Part shown: one piece after another, positions 12,024 through 25,100 of the stretch | Layout: every line of letters begins with the position of its first letter | Position numbering within the stretch: the first letter of the stretch is position 1 | Made by a program: the position numbers and the translations under genes | Assembly: GCF_026212465.1 (NCBI RefSeq) | Contig: NC_080058.1 | Coordinates: 11,197,789-11,261,788 of the forward strand | Source: Amaranthus tricolor | Taxonomy: Eukaryota > Streptophyta > Magnoliopsida > Caryophyllales > Amaranthaceae | Length of the DNA: 64,000 nucleotides | Direction of reading: 5' to 3' | Notes under the pieces: model-generated | What the model saw: the letters and a program-made list of their open reading frames with translations, nothing else | What the model was told of the DNA's origin: nothing | Databases searched by the model: none

Positions 12024-14110
12024 GCTGAATCCGACCTGTGGCTCGATAGCCACAGCAACCAATATTAGAGTATTTAAAAACTTTACATAACTGTAATACA
12101 ATTAATTACAAAACAGTTATAAACTAAGTTATTTTACAACACAATGATTTGTCAAAATATCATGATAAGTTAACTTTCCAAAAACAATGTCCTCGCTATC
12201 GCAACACATGACACATAAAGGAGCAGCACATCCATCCGCACTAAAGTTGGCAACCTGAAAGTGGATCTATCCCCGTAAGAGATGGGCCCCATAAAAAACT
12301 GTCAACAATTGAATTGTTGAGTAATCCAACAAACTATTACATTTATATACAAGTCATTAACAAACATCTCCAATCAAATTCCTTGTTCATTTGGTAACCA
12401 TTTATAAACTTTATTTTATACATGTCCAAACTCTTTTAAAAGACCGTTTGGTATCGACATAAATACGGCTATGAACCTTTAGTTCATAACTAGTCAAAAT
12501 ACGGCTATAACTTTACAAGTTAATAGCGAAATAATACGGCAACTGAAACATATGCTTTCATTGCAAAACAAACAAAACTTTATATACCAAACATATTTGT
12601 TCAAAACTCATTAAAAAAAATAATGTAATAACAGTTTAAAATGTGGGAATATAATGGACCGTCAGGTAGTAGGCTTGATCTAAATCCTGAGAACACGGGT
12701 AATCGTCATCACCGAAAATACGGTTCTTGCAAGAACGAAACGGGATCGGGGGCTCGAGACCGATCCGAATAACCATTACCTATTATCAAGCCATAGGATT
12801 TCACAATAATCCGGATATAAATATCCGTTGCCAATTCCCAAAAAGGGACATTTTTCAATGTCGAATATTTTATTATAAAGCAAAACAAGAATCCACTAAA
12901 TTTTCTTTTGAAATCACAATCATTACTTAAAATATAAATCAATTCATCATCATTTAAAATACCAATCAATAAAGGGAGAATAATAACCCTAAATTAATCT
13001 CAAATACCCAATAAATAACCTTAAACATCCAATTCATTTTATAGTTCCTAATCCCATTTAATAAATTTCATTTTAGTACCATATCAGGACACCTGTTAGT
13101 AATTTGGTCATAACTTCCTCATAAGAACTCATATAAAGGCGATTCAAGTGGCTACGCGACCATGACTCAGAGCTCTGCTATTCTCATGCAGACACTAAAA
13201 CCTAGAAACAATTAGAACGGTCCCAAAAATGTAAAAACAGAAAGCTTATTATTGATTTTCATGACAGATTGTTGGTATTTCACTATTTTGAACATAACTC
13301 TCTCATACGAACTCATTTTGTAGCAATTCAAGTGTCTGCGTGACCGCGACTCGAAGCTCTACAAATCTCATGAAGAACCAGAACCCCAAAATGACTCTAA
13401 CTGTCTTAAAAACAGCAACACAGGTTCGAACAGAACAAAACATAAACTTTATTGTCGATTTTCATGACAGCCTACTAGTATTTTGGACATAACTCCCTCT
13501 TACAAAATCATTTTGGGGCGATTCAAGTGCCCAAACGACCGCGATTAAAAGCTCTAAAAATCTTATGAAGACACCAGAACCCAAAAACAATCAGAATTGC
13601 CCCAAAAATAGCCAAAACAGAAAGTTCAGTTTCAAAACTGAAATTTCAAAATCCAAAATACCAAGTTTTATACTAGAAATCAAATAACCCAAATAACCAA
13701 TACTAATCAACACTCGCAAGAACCCAATTACCAATTGAACTCATATACTCCAATTACACTCAAGTTAATGCTTAAATTTGAACTAAAGACCCAAATTAAA
13801 CCATGAATACTAAACTACTACCAAAATTCAACAATCATTGTTTATACTTAAGAACATAAAACTACTTTAAAACATTCAATTAATACTTAAATAAAATAAT
13901 TTGTGGGTTACCTTGATGAGCAATTCTTCAATCAAAATTCAAAATCCAACTTCAAACACAAAAGGGATGGAGATGGTGATTGTACTAGATGTGTTCTCCT
14001 TCTTCTATAATGGAAAAGTAAACATCAATTTTTCAGATTTTGAGTTTTTGCTTAGGAAGAGGATGAATTTTCAGAATTTTACTTTAATTGGTAGTGAAGG
14101 AGTAAGGGGA
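12024..14110. mobile_element. Probable solo LTR or LTR-retroelement fragment splitting the MULE transposase
   Basis: Non-coding block between the MULE N-terminal and catalytic domains. It has three diverged tandem units of about 190 bp, and phrases such as AAGTGGATCTATCCCCGTAA and GCGGAAGACTTATAGAAGTC that resemble gypsy LTRs read on the minus strand. No gag-pol was seen. I could not find matching TG..CA ends with a 5-bp duplication, so both class and borders are uncertain. Confidence 0.45.
13081..13660. repeat. Three tandem units of about 190 bp
   Basis: Units begin near 13081, 13268 and 13472. Each has a TTTTGGACATAACTCC-like phrase, GCGATTCAAGTG, CGACCGCGACT, and GCTCTA..AATCTCATGAAGA, with noticeable divergence between units. 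They lie inside the probable LTR block. Confidence 0.7.
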
Positions 14111-14127
14111 ATTGTACTGGATCATTT

Positions 14128-15697
14128 AAGATTGTGCGATATAAGGGTCATAAACAAGATTACTCAGGGCATTACAGTGATGACCATCCCCTCCTTACTT
14201 CTGATTTTGTTGCTGATCTCATCGTGGATATGATAAGAGTTGATCCAGCTCTCAAGGTGAAGTCGATTGTTAATTTTGTTAACACTAAATACGGATTCGT
14301 TATAACATACAAGAGAGCTTGGTTGGCCAAAAATAAGGCTATAACCAAAGCCTTTGGGGATTGGGATAAGTCTTTTGAGGAGCTTCCAAGGTACCTGCTG
14401 ACGTTAGTGCAATCTAATAGAGGAACAGTGGTGCATTGGGAAGTCAAACCAACAGTGGATTCTACCAGAGTCATTTTTCAGAGAAAATTTTGGGCTTTCG
14501 AACCATTAATTAAGGGTTTTCCCTACTGTCGACCCCTTATCTCCATAGATGGGAAAAATTTGTACGGAAAGTACAAAGGCACACTTGTGATTGCTATGGC
14601 GATAGATGCAAACTCTAAGTTGTTCCTACTTACCTTTGCCATTGTTGAGGGAGAAAGCAACGACACATGGAGTTGGTTTTTGGATTAGTATGTCACTAAA
14701 AGGGATGGCTTATGTGTCATATCTAATCGTCACAAAGGAATTTTGCATGCAATGAACAGAGTTGGAAAAGAGTGGGAAGAGCCATATGCATTCCATCGGT
14801 TTTGTAAACGACATCTTGCTTCAAATGTGCATAAGAAGTTCAAGAACATAGCAGTTAAAAACTTATTTGGAAAAGCTTCTGAACAGACAAAGATTCGAAA
14901 ATATAATTTCTATATGAATCTCCTTAAAGTGTATGATGAGGACGCATATAAGTACTTAGTCGATGGTTCTATTCTTGAGCGCCAATGGCCTTTGCTTCAG
15001 GATGGTGGCCATCGATATGGAGTGAAAACTACAGACATGTCTGAAGCGTTCAATGGCGTAATGAAGGGGGCCAGGTGTCTCCCAATCACTTCATTGGTTA
15101 GGATGACTATCTATCTGGTTAACAAATATTTTGCAAAATGAGGGATTTGGGGAGAAAGAGATTAGAAAATGGACATGTCTATGCCAATAAACCAACTGAT
15201 ATGATTGATACATTGAAAAAGCTCGCTTTCATGATGTTAGGATATATAACACAGTACGTGGAATATTTGAGGGTCACCACTGGTCGTGGCAACAGGGTAG
15301 CAGGAAAAGGTGGAAAATGTTACATGGTTGACCTCACAGCTACATCATGCTCTTGTCAGAAACCAACCATATTCAAGTTACCATGCTCACATGTTCTTGC
15401 AGTATGTCAAGCTCGTAACAATTCATATGATGCTTTTGTGGACCCTTCGTTTCGAACACAGAATACGTATCCACATATAAGAAGACCTTTATGCCTATTC
15501 CAGACATGTTCACCTGTGCTCCTTGGAATGGTCCGACAGTTGTTCCAGATCCATCAACTAAATGTGGACAGGGACGTTTGTGATCAACTCACATAAGGAA
15601 CGAAATGGATTCACCGGTGACGCATCCTCGGAACACATGTGGCATTTGTAGATTTAGTGGTCATAATAGAAAAACATGTCCTCGTAGGGATAGTTAA
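14128..15697 (+). pseudogene. MULE transposase catalytic domain with SWIM and CCHC zinc motifs
   Basis: Reads through the MULE signature LISIDGKNLYGKYKG (first Asp), VEGESNDTWSWFLD, then VISNRHKGILHAM, KTTDMSEAFNGVMKGAR, the SWIM zinc finger (CSCQKPTIFKLPCSH, 15352-15396) and a C-terminal CCHC knuckle (CGICRFSGHNRKTC, about 15640-15681). Lesions: TAG at 14686-14688; Asn where MULEs have the second catalytic Asp (ISDRH); one base lost in an A-run near 15137; a further frame change after 15470; and a TGA near 15583. The element would move only with transposase supplied in trans, if at all. Confidence 0.92.
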
Positions 15698-15781
15698 AGC
15701 TCAACTAGGTATTTTTTTTACTTGTATACTAGTTTTTTATTATGTTGAGTATGATAATAATGTATATATGTAATAGGAATA

Positions 15782-17000
15782 ATGACGATGCCGAGCCCAG
15801 TTGATCCATCAGTACTTGCGCTTCAGACGACCCATCAAAACTTAAGTGCGTGAGAGGGCTTCACTTCCCAATTGGTTACTCGTCAGTATCATCAGGCGAG
15901 TACGTTAGATTGGCAGGTGGATGACAGAGTTTTAGAGTTAGTTGAGTTAGCAGATTTTAGTTACATTCATAGGTTTTTAGGTGGGGGTTTGGAGCTCGAT
16001 CGAGCTCTTATCACTGCTTTAGCGGAGAGGTGGAGAACGGAGACTCATACATTCCACCTTACGGTTGGCGAGGCAACAATTAATTTACAAGATGTCGCAG
16101 TTACACAACGACTAAGATGGAGGCTTTGCCAAACATATGTAGAACGGGCCAAGGGATTTGGAGATCGCGTTGTCCACTAATTTGCTTTGACATCGTTGAA
16201 TTACATCTCTTGGATCGTGTAATACGTCAATTCAGTTTGGAGCAGGTTAATCGGGATGCCTATGACACCCAAGCTGCACTACATGCGATTGATAGGAGGA
16301 CTGGGGACAAGAACTACATCATACGACATAGATCGCATGTAGATGGGTGGAAATACTGAGCATCTTGATTGGTTCAGGGAGAGAACTACACCGGTCAGAG
16401 CTTGGGTGCGTACATGTATTGGTGCAGGCAATTCTCCATATTACGCATCACGAACACCACATATGCACAGCCAGGATCACAATGCCATCCTAAATCTACG
16501 TTACTGATACGTCTTCTTTTAACAATCACAAAATATAGTAATACTTTTATATGATTCTTTTAACATTTTGTTGTTTACATACAGGCTGAGCACATCAGAT
16601 CGGTCCTTATACAATGCAATGACACGATGCACGGGGCCACTACATTGCCCGTTGATGTGGGGTATTGGCTATTTACTCTGACCTTGGGCTCCATTAACAC
16701 GTCATTGACCGATGTATTGAGTTAGGCGGAGTATAGTTACCTCATTCCGACTCCACCGAACACTGGGGATGATCAGACATTCCACACTCCTTCTTCTCGA
16801 GGTTCAGGCCATCGAGGTAGCTCTTCTAGAGGATCAAGTAGTTGGTCCTCAAGAGGTTCTATGTCGCCATTTGTTCCTCCAACTTCCCTGTCCACTCCTC
16901 CACATCCATCGCCTCCGTATACGATCATTACATATCAGCATGCTAGTCAAAGACGAGCTCCTGCTCTTAATAGCACGCACCAAAGGAGGCGGGGATTGTA
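15782..17000 (+). pseudogene. Plant mobile domain (PMD, MAIN-like) ORF carried by the MULE
   Basis: Second MULE gene. It starts MTMPSPVDPSVLALQ at 15782, after a likely intron (15709-15776). It then reads LVELADFSYIHRF, LDRALITALAERWRTETHTF and GEATINLQDVAV, which is the PMD core shared with MAIN and MAIL1. The later part (LDRVIRQFSLEQ, LHAIDRRTGDK) is in another frame from 16117. TGA near 15851 and several later frame breaks make it non-functional. PMDs are known in both host proteins and in gypsy and MULE transposons; here the location inside the MULE supports the transposon form. The serine-rich tail near 16790-16900 may belong to it. Confidence 0.72.
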
Positions 17001-17204
17001 GTTTAATAGACTTTGTTTTATATGTCTTTACTTCTTGTATCACTTTCCATGATTGTAATATATGTGCGCATTATTTTTATAATTAGTGTTTACAAATCAA
17101 ACTGGTTGTTAGTTGATCATCATGAATAGATAGTATTGAACTAGTTTAATGCAGGTTGTGCTAACTATTTATGGGAATTGAAAGAACAAATAAAGTGTTG
17201 CAAG

Positions 17205-17390
17205 GGCATAGGGAAAAACGCCATCTTAGATGGCGGTTTACATGGTAAAGCTGCCCAGAAAAAACCGCTACTTCATGTGGCGGTTTGCCCCATACACTAA
17301 AAAATTGCTCTGTTTGTAAAGCGCTGAATGAAATGGCGATTTTCTCTTTTAGGTAAAGCGCTACCTCATGTGGCGGTTTGGTATTGCAGA
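17205..17390. repeat. Right terminal repeat of the PMD-MULE, with hairpins
   Basis: Contains ACGCCATCTTAGATGGCGGT at about 17219, then CCGCTACTTCATGTGGCGG and GCGCTACCTCATGTGGCGG, in inverse orientation to the left end, and an AAATGGCGATTTTCTC phrase that mirrors left-end sequence near 3035. The outermost bases are not certain because another repeat begins at 17404. Confidence 0.6.
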
Positions 17391-17403
17391 TTTTTTAAAA
17401 AAA

Positions 17404-17660
17404 GGGATATTATCAATAGTACCTATGATAGCAATTTATCAATGGTACCCACGTTAATTCTAATGGTACCCCCCAACTATATGCTAATTACAACCATGAT
17501 ACTGTTGTACCTTTTTCCGTTAAAACCGTTAAATCTCGAATTTGACCTAACTATGGTTAGTTTCTTCTTCTTCCCTTTTCCTTCTCCTCTTCCTTCTCTC
17601 CTTCCATGGCTGCTTCATCTCAAGCGCGACAATAATGAATCCGAACATGCAGAAAGTACA
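17404..17660 (+). repeat. Solo terminal repeat of the GGGATATTATC Pack-MULE family
   Basis: Starts GGGATATTATCAATAGTACC and follows, with many substitutions, the terminal repeat at 46420-46647, including the GGTACC-rich part, the TTTGACCTAACTATGG phrase and the CCATGGCTGCTTCATC end. No inverted partner is nearby. It abuts the right end of the PMD-MULE. Confidence 0.75.
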
Positions 17661-20641
17661 TTAACCCGAATATGATTAGTTATTTTTTATGCAAATTATG
17701 TATTTAATGTTAAAATAGTGCATTGAATAGCAGAATTTAAAAAGATATTCATTAAAAAAATATGTGAATAATTTTTTTGTTGACTAAAGAACCATGAATA
17801 TGAATATAATATGTATTTTTTTTTTGTTGTAAGGAACTATTAAGATATTTAGTTCCGAAAGAAAATAGGAAATAGGAATATAATCATGTGTTACCATTTA
17901 AGTGGTGTAATTAAATGAGTATACGTTGAAAATCTTTTGGAGTATATGAACTTATAGCAGTACCGAAATCTTTATTTTCTAAAGATAAATTTTAGAAATT
18001 TCATTTGTCATAAAGATATACATAAGTTGACTCCAGTAAAAGGTTCAATTTTTAAGCCATTTTTCAAAAATTTTACCGATTAGCATGTATAAAGCTGTTT
18101 TCATTTTCGAAGAGGCTCAAATAATTATACTTATTATTACAAGTATTCTCTTTTATAATTTCTCTAAAATACATTAATTAATTAATTAATGATAAATTAG
18201 GAGTTAACGAATCCACTAAATATTCTCTCTTTTTCCAAAAATCTTTCCCGTTTATAAAATTATAGAAGAGTAATTATAATTAGGGGAGCGATCTTATTTA
18301 TGTGTCTACATTATTTTAAAAATTTTATTTCTTAAATTTTATGGGTTTAATATATATGTAAAATTGAATTAAGATCCACAAGACCGCCTATTTAAAGGAA
18401 TATTGTGGGGATTTGAAATTATTGTAAACCCTCGCAAAATATATAGACAAATAACCGATGGCTACTTAGTTTAGATTTTTGAATAGTAGTGTGTTACATA
18501 ATTTACTATATATCATGTGAATCGAATTTAGCAATTTTAGACAAATTTTAGCCAATTTTAGATGAATTAATTAGTGTAACTAATTAATACTACTAATGAA
18601 TCAAATTTATCTTTCATCAACTACGATTTATTTATAATGAGAAAAATTATAATATATATTAAGGCAATATAACTTTTACCTTCAAAAACACATATAGCTT
18701 AATATTTTATTAAACATATTGATAAAAGTTATATTTTTCCACCAAAATTAAATATATTACCTAAGTTTTAGGAGAAGGGAAATGCTTTTTTGTATACTAC
18801 CATGGTATCAATTATGAAAATAATCTAGAGATTTCTAGTCTATCCTCAAATTATATAAAAATATATAATTTAAAACATATTAATTAAGATGAATTTAATA
18901 TAAATTCAACATTATTAATGTTCTCTCAAAATTAAGGAGTAGAATATTACAAAGTGGAAAAACAAAGGGGACGAAGAAAGTGTCGCCTATGATTATGAAA
19001 GGGAATTCAAGTAGGAGTAATTGCATGGATTTGGAGGGATATTAATTTGGATATTAAATCATGTATTCTCTTCATATTTAGTTGTGATGTGAATGTAAAA
19101 TAAAAAATGTGAATTGTCAATGAGTTAATGTAAATGCATGTATCTTAAATCCAATTGAAATGTGAACGTTTGGATTAGCTGATATTGGAAATCCAAAGAT
19201 TTTTTAACCTATACAAAAAATTAATAAGCACTAATTTAATAAATATAAATGTAATTCTATCAACTATCTTATAGAGTGGAAATAATGAAATTATAATGAT
19301 GAAAATAAATATTAAACATCAAAAAGACCTTAGTCAATTTTCGTCAATATTAGCTTTAATATGTAATTAATAATTCGGTGATTGATTTGATTATCTATCT
19401 CAAATTTGGTGAATTTTTTTAGTTTTACAATAATATTTTTAGTTTTAACCAACTATAATTATTTTGTCAAATATTATTATTTTAACTACAATTGAAATTT
19501 TGTTTTTTGGCTCAATATAATAATAAAAACATTTAAAGTTTAACGAAATTAACTACATGAAATGTTTAGCTATTTTATATTGATATATGACCCTTTAGGT
19601 TGTTAGGTCAAATCCAACCGACCCGATCAACCAATCTGTATGTTCAATAAAAGCAAATAAGATAAAATAATTTTTGCGTCAAAGTTCAAAAATATATAAA
19701 AACGATAAGATTAGTTGCTTAATAAAAAGAATCGGTAATATATAATTACCGAAATACGAAAAATATGATTGTGATCTTATGTGGACATTGGAGACTATTT
19801 GGGGAAGTTAAACTTTTAGGGCCATACATCAGGTAACGATAATTAATGAAAATCTTTCAACATCCTAAATGATATTACACCATGTCTATTGTCTAACTTG
19901 TTATGATCATAGACTTTGGTATATGTATTTAAATTTTAGTTACCAAAATTACAATGCCATCCTCGTTTATAGGCTGCCCTGGATAAGGCTTGAACCCATG
20001 ACTTATTAAATCGGATTTGGTTGGTCATTTATAAATTTAGCCCATATTGTACGAGACTATCTCGTGATGAAACGACTTTAAAATACAAAGCCCATAAGAT
20101 AAAAGTTTTTATTATTGAATTATATAATCTAAGTATGAGGCATGTCTCACAATGAGACCGTCGCATACAAGAATTTGTGTTATAAGTCAAAAGTTAGAAC
20201 CTTACATTTATTATTCTAGTATTATTAAGTGACTCCCACCACCTAAAATAGAGTTTGAAGATTCGAATCCACACAACCTTACTTTTTGTTGTACACTTGT
20301 TTGACGATGTCTAATATTCTAATGGATTTGCTAGCCTATATTCAACATTAAGGGCTTATTATAAATACTTTGATTAGTATCATATACTTAAATCAGTATT
20401 TATTAGGAAGTAATTAACAAAATTACACTATCATTAATTAGTATTATATATTTAAACAGTATTTCATAAAGCATCTACACTATTTTTGTGTGGACTAGTC
20501 TTAAAAAGTATATTAAAATATTAAATATTTTTACTTGACAAATACAATTATTGGAAAATACTTATTATTAGATTGGTCCATTCTAAAATAGTATGGAATT
20601 AGTCTGTACAAGACTTTTACTCTATTTTATCTGATTGTCGA
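17661..20641. other. AT-rich intergenic stretch, no gene recognised
   Basis: About 3 kb of low-complexity AT-rich DNA with no ORF of note. The only structured feature is a short inverted-repeat element at 20046-20173. The missing 5' half of the GT14 gene downstream could not be found here. Confidence 0.5.
20046..20173. mobile_element. MITE-like inverted repeat
   Basis: Left end TTGTACGAGACTATCTCGTG and right end, reverse-complemented, CTTGTATGCGACGGTCTCAT form an imperfect terminal inverted repeat of about 25 bp around an AT-rich core. A related single end (CTTGTATAAGACCGTTTCAC) occurs near 63287. The target duplication was not resolved. Confidence 0.45.
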
Positions 20642-21307
20642 GTAAATATAGTATTAATAAATACTTCTAATGCATCAATATTATTACTGTACGTGGTAGA
20701 ATGGGGCAAATTTAACATGGTAGAAGCGCAGTGACGTCTATTAGGCAACGCCCTACTAGACCACTCAAACCAACGTTTCGTACTCCTCTCAGAATCATGC
20801 ATCCCACTATTCAACTTCAGCACACTTAATTCCTACCTAATAAACTCCAAAAAAAGCTACATTGAAGTATATGATAATAAAGGCAAGACCGGAAGAGGCC
20901 GATACAACAACCATATGTACCCTAAGGTTCGACTTTCTCAATGGCGAAAAGGGTCTCAATGTTTCGAGATGAGTCGCGAGTTAGCCCTCGAGGTCATCTC
21001 GGATCGAAAATACTTCCCTATTTTCGCAAAATATTGTAAGAACTCTTGTTATGGAGATGAACATTACATACAAACATATGTGAATATTAAGTTTCCAAAT
21101 AAAAATTCAGGAAGAAGTGTGACATGGATTGATTGGTCTGTTGAAGGGCCCCATCCAGGAAGATATGAAAGGTATTTGACAACACCACAATTGTTGATTA
21201 ATTTGAGGAGTAATGCTACATGTGAATATAATGGGGAGAAGACTAATGTTTGTTATTTGTTTGCAAGGAAGTTTATGCCTAGTAGTTTGGATAGATTGAT
21301 GAGATAG
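20642..21307 (+). pseudogene. GT14/DUF266 core-2/I-branching-like glycosyltransferase, 3' half
   Basis: One frame runs from about 20642 to the TAG at 21305. It reads VEWGKFNMVEA, RLLGNALLDHSNQRF, VLLSESCIPLFNFST, SYIEVYDNKGKTGRGRYN, VRLSQWRKGSQCFEM, YFPIFAKYC, CYGDEHYIQTYV and FARKFMPSSLDRLMR. These are the hallmark blocks of plant DUF266 (GT14-like) type II Golgi glycosyltransferases. TGA at 20732-20734 falls where the family has Arg or another sense codon. The N-terminal half, with its membrane anchor, was not found upstream. ATG 20915 opens only the last 130 residues. Treated as a decayed gene rather than an active short protein. Confidence 0.85.
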
Positions 21308-22160
21308 TCTCATAGATATTTGATGTATGGTTAAAGTTAAGTTAATTAAGATTGTTAAAATACTCATTTGCAAATGAGGGAGATGGGAGTTGTTTTTTGT
21401 GAGTTGGAATTTTATGTAAATTGATTAGTGATGCTTAAACATTATTCTTTAAATATTTGTTGCCCAATAAAGTATATTTGGTTTTGATTTTGTGTTTGTG
21501 AACTATGTTAATGTTTAAATGGAAAGAAAACCCTTGAGTTTGAAAATAGATTCATTTGTTTTATCCCAACTCTTCTGTTTTCAGCACTGCACTACCATGG
21601 GGGTCAATTAGCAGAAGCCGGTGGCGTCACTTTGAGAAAGAGAGCTAATCAAAGCTGTACGAAGTTGCAAATTTACCAAAATCTTATTGAATGTTAAGAT
21701 AATTGTCCAGAATCAAGATTTTTAATTACTTATTAGAACACAATGAAACATTGCATAACAAGGCTAAACCCGAAACTCCATCAAATCACTACCTAGGCGC
21801 TCAACACGCATAGTCAGAGGTTCTTATTTTAAACCAGCATATCCTATACAAAAACTAAATTTATAAAAATCAACAACGAAAAAATATCTTTGAAGAACAC
21901 GGGTTTTTTCCTGCTGGTGTGTTCTTCATTTGCAGCTATTTGTTTGGAATCCAACTTATTTTGAAAGTGAATCAGGTTCACCATTCAAGCTGTCTACTCC
22001 AGCAATATAAGTCTAAGTAAGACAAGTGCCCAGGAAACATAGAAATCAAGCAGTAGAAATGACATTAAATAGACTGAAAATGTAATCATTCACGATCAGA
22101 ATTCTCAAGCTTTAACTAGATCAGCATGGACATATTCGCATACCTTTCAACAGAAATCGA
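21308..22160. other. Intergenic, no gene recognised
   Basis: Sequence between the GT14 remnant and the last exon of the minus-strand aminotransferase gene. It presumably holds 3' UTR and flank of both genes. No motif or repeat was recognised. Confidence 0.5.
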
Positions 22161-25100
22161 TCAAGTTTTCTGATAGGTGGGGATAAGAACACCTATATCT
22201 TCTGTCAATTTTTTGTAAGCCTCCTGCAATCTTCGTGTCACAGGTCCTACCTGTCCGTCTCCAATCAAACGGCCATCAATCTTCACAGCCTGACAAGAGA
22301 TATCGCATTAAGCACTTGCACAATGCAGCTCAAAAAGCTCATCAAAGTCAAGATGCAGATTGGCAAGACTTACTGGGCTCAGTTCTCCCATTGTTCCAGT
22401 TGTCCACACCTGCAGCAAATATAAGTCGGATATAAGAGGTTGTTTAAGAGAGAGCAAGTAAAATACTTTTGCTTCCAGGCAACTTCTCATCAAAATCAAA
22501 ATCATACAAAGTCCACAAATCTATCAAGGATCAAATCACATAAAATCATGCAAAGTCTACAAATCGAAACGTCACATTAATGATAAGTTAAAAAGGTGTA
22601 AATATAGCTAGCAAGTTTTTATTGGGCAGGTTGTACATAAAATCAACTTATAATTTATTGGGCAGGTTTTACATAATAACTTTAAGAATATCACCAAGTG
22701 GAAGAACTTTTTTGTTTAACTAATTCATATAATGACCACAGTGCATCTCTCGAAAGGTAATTCAAGAAGAGAGCAATATTAAGCCACAGCATTTGCTCTT
22801 AAAATGTACAAGAAATGTCAAATCCTGTTTAACAAAACACAATATCAGTAATGTGGAAATTAAGACCTCATCTGCCGTATGCAACTCTGAGAGGCTGATC
22901 TGTCGCTCTTCTAAGACAGAACCCTCCTTCACCACAAGGTCCATGACCTGCAAATTTGCAAAGCTGATTATTAGATACTCTAAAGGAGAACTAAATATCA
23001 GGCCAGGTCTATCATGAGAGCTGCAATATAGCAGAGTATTCTACTCAATAGATATAGAAAATTTACAGTGGTGCAAGAGAAGAGAAGAAGAGTTATTCAC
23101 GAAATTCCATTTCTATATGGGTAATACCCCTTTGAAATCTTTCAAATAATTCTCTATTATGTATAGAACAACATTAAACAATCTTTCCACTAAGGAGAAA
23201 ACACATTTATGCTGAGTTTATTTATTTATTTATTTTTTTATTTTTTTATTTTATCAATGCTAAGTGTTAAATACCACAAACCACGGGGGGATGTACAACT
23301 TACAGTAGCTCGAGTTATTCCAGGAAGACAATAGTCCGCGTGAGGTGTAAAGACTCTGCCTTTTTTCACCATAAACTGCATGAAAAAACTTCAACAAGTC
23401 ATAAAACAGCTGCATGCAAAATCAAAAGGTGTGCCTTTTTTAAGTACATATGCTGCACAAAAGTCGTCATAAATTAGGCAGGGATCTAAACAGATACCAA
23501 CAGCTAGGGAGAGGGAGAGATCAGGATACAGAAACCATTCGATAAAATATGCAATGCATATTGAAATTTTATAACCAAGTTCATTTTGTATCATTTTTCT
23601 TTTCTAGAAGTTTATGAAAAAATGTAATAAGATGACACAGGTGTAAAATTCACTTTTATGTGGAATTTAGACCTAAGTAGACAGTCAATTAAAGTTCGAA
23701 TAGCACTCAAATGTCTCCCATCCATTGTCATTTCTAAGCACATCTCTTTAAACTGTAATTAATACTTTCGCAATGTTGAAGGCATTGATGACATTTATGA
23801 TTTACATAAAAAAAAACCGCATGTAAATTGGGCTGTTTATCTAATTGCAAACATGCACTTAAAACCTTTTTATCATTCATTTTGGGGGCAAGGAAGAGTG
23901 GAATAGCAAAGAGACATCTTTCAGATTATAAACATGATAAATGGGGGTCATAAAAGTAAATCGCGTGAAAAGGGATCTCACAATATTTGTTGCATTTGTT
24001 TCAGATACATATCCGTCTTTATCAAGCATTATGGCATCATCAGCATTTGCATTATTTCCTTCTATCTGCATCAGAAAAGGTTACTGAAACTTAGTATAAG
24101 TAGAAAATATCACATTAATGCATTCATCATTCTGTATTAAGATCAAAATTGAAAAACCCAATAAACATTTTGGCCAAACATTTAGAGGGCCTTTAATCTT
24201 GAAGTTGTAAATACTGAACAACTAACATCTTCACATGGCATATTAGCAGCAGAATATACCTTAGCAAGTATGTTGTTCAGTAAGTTGTTATGATGGATCT
24301 TTGAATCCAAATTCTACAAGAACATAGAATAGATAGCTCAAATAAACGGGCATTGATTATGAATTTCACTCTTCTACAATTTTGCATCCAGTTCAGCGAA
24401 TGCATCTAAATAAGACCATGTTGGACAATATTTTGTTTTACCCTTTACTTAAGTAATCAAAGAAAAGTCAATTTTATAATCCTAACTTTCAAAACAGAAA
24501 CTAAGTAAAGTTACAAAAAGTAAAATTGACTTTTCAACCATTTAAGAAAAAATCAGAAGATGTACTTATCATAAATCTCTGACAAAACAATATAAAGTTT
24601 TGTAGGAACATTAACTAGTCATTCTTCTATTGCATCTCGAAAAATAAGGAGACAACTATGACAATTAATGAATCCTTAAATCAGTAGAATCATTTGTTGA
24701 ACTAATCAGAGGACCAGTAACATCACACTGAAGATTCAATACTCATATACTGCTACAATCAAAATTGCTGTTGGGAACTGCCAGCATCTTCCAGTAAATT
24801 TCTACATTTCTCCAGTCAGCAAAATGATAAGCTTATTATATCCGTGACAAGGCAAGATATTGTGAAAAATCATAGCATCATAATCAGTAGAAAAGAATAT
24901 ATGCAATTGGACAAGCGCAGCCAATAATAAAGAAAAGCACGCTAAAGCAGTATACAAAGGCGTTAATACATTTGGAGAATTACGACAGGTAGTTGCAGTA
25001 ACCAAAACAATACCCTTGGTGTTATCATAGACAGGTGGCTTCCATTCAGCAAGAACTACATTTCCACAGAAAGAACGCACGTGATTAGCTCTTACTGAGG

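Larger units (their letters stand above)
2900..17400 (+). mobile_element. MULE with PMD ORF, nested host for CACTA and an LTR
   Basis: Composite Mutator-like element. Both ends carry related AT-rich inverted sequence with GGCGGTTT/AAACCGCC hairpins (left about 2940-3130, right about 17205-17390). Between them lie a TATA box and leader exon, a MuDR N-terminal domain (11355-12023), an MULE transposase with SWIM and zinc-knuckle motifs (14128-15697) and a second ORF with a plant mobile domain (15782 onward). Removing the CACTA (3638-11252) and the probable LTR (about 12024-14110) would leave an element of roughly 5 kb. The exact outer termini and the 9-bp target duplication were not resolved. 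Confidence 0.75.
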
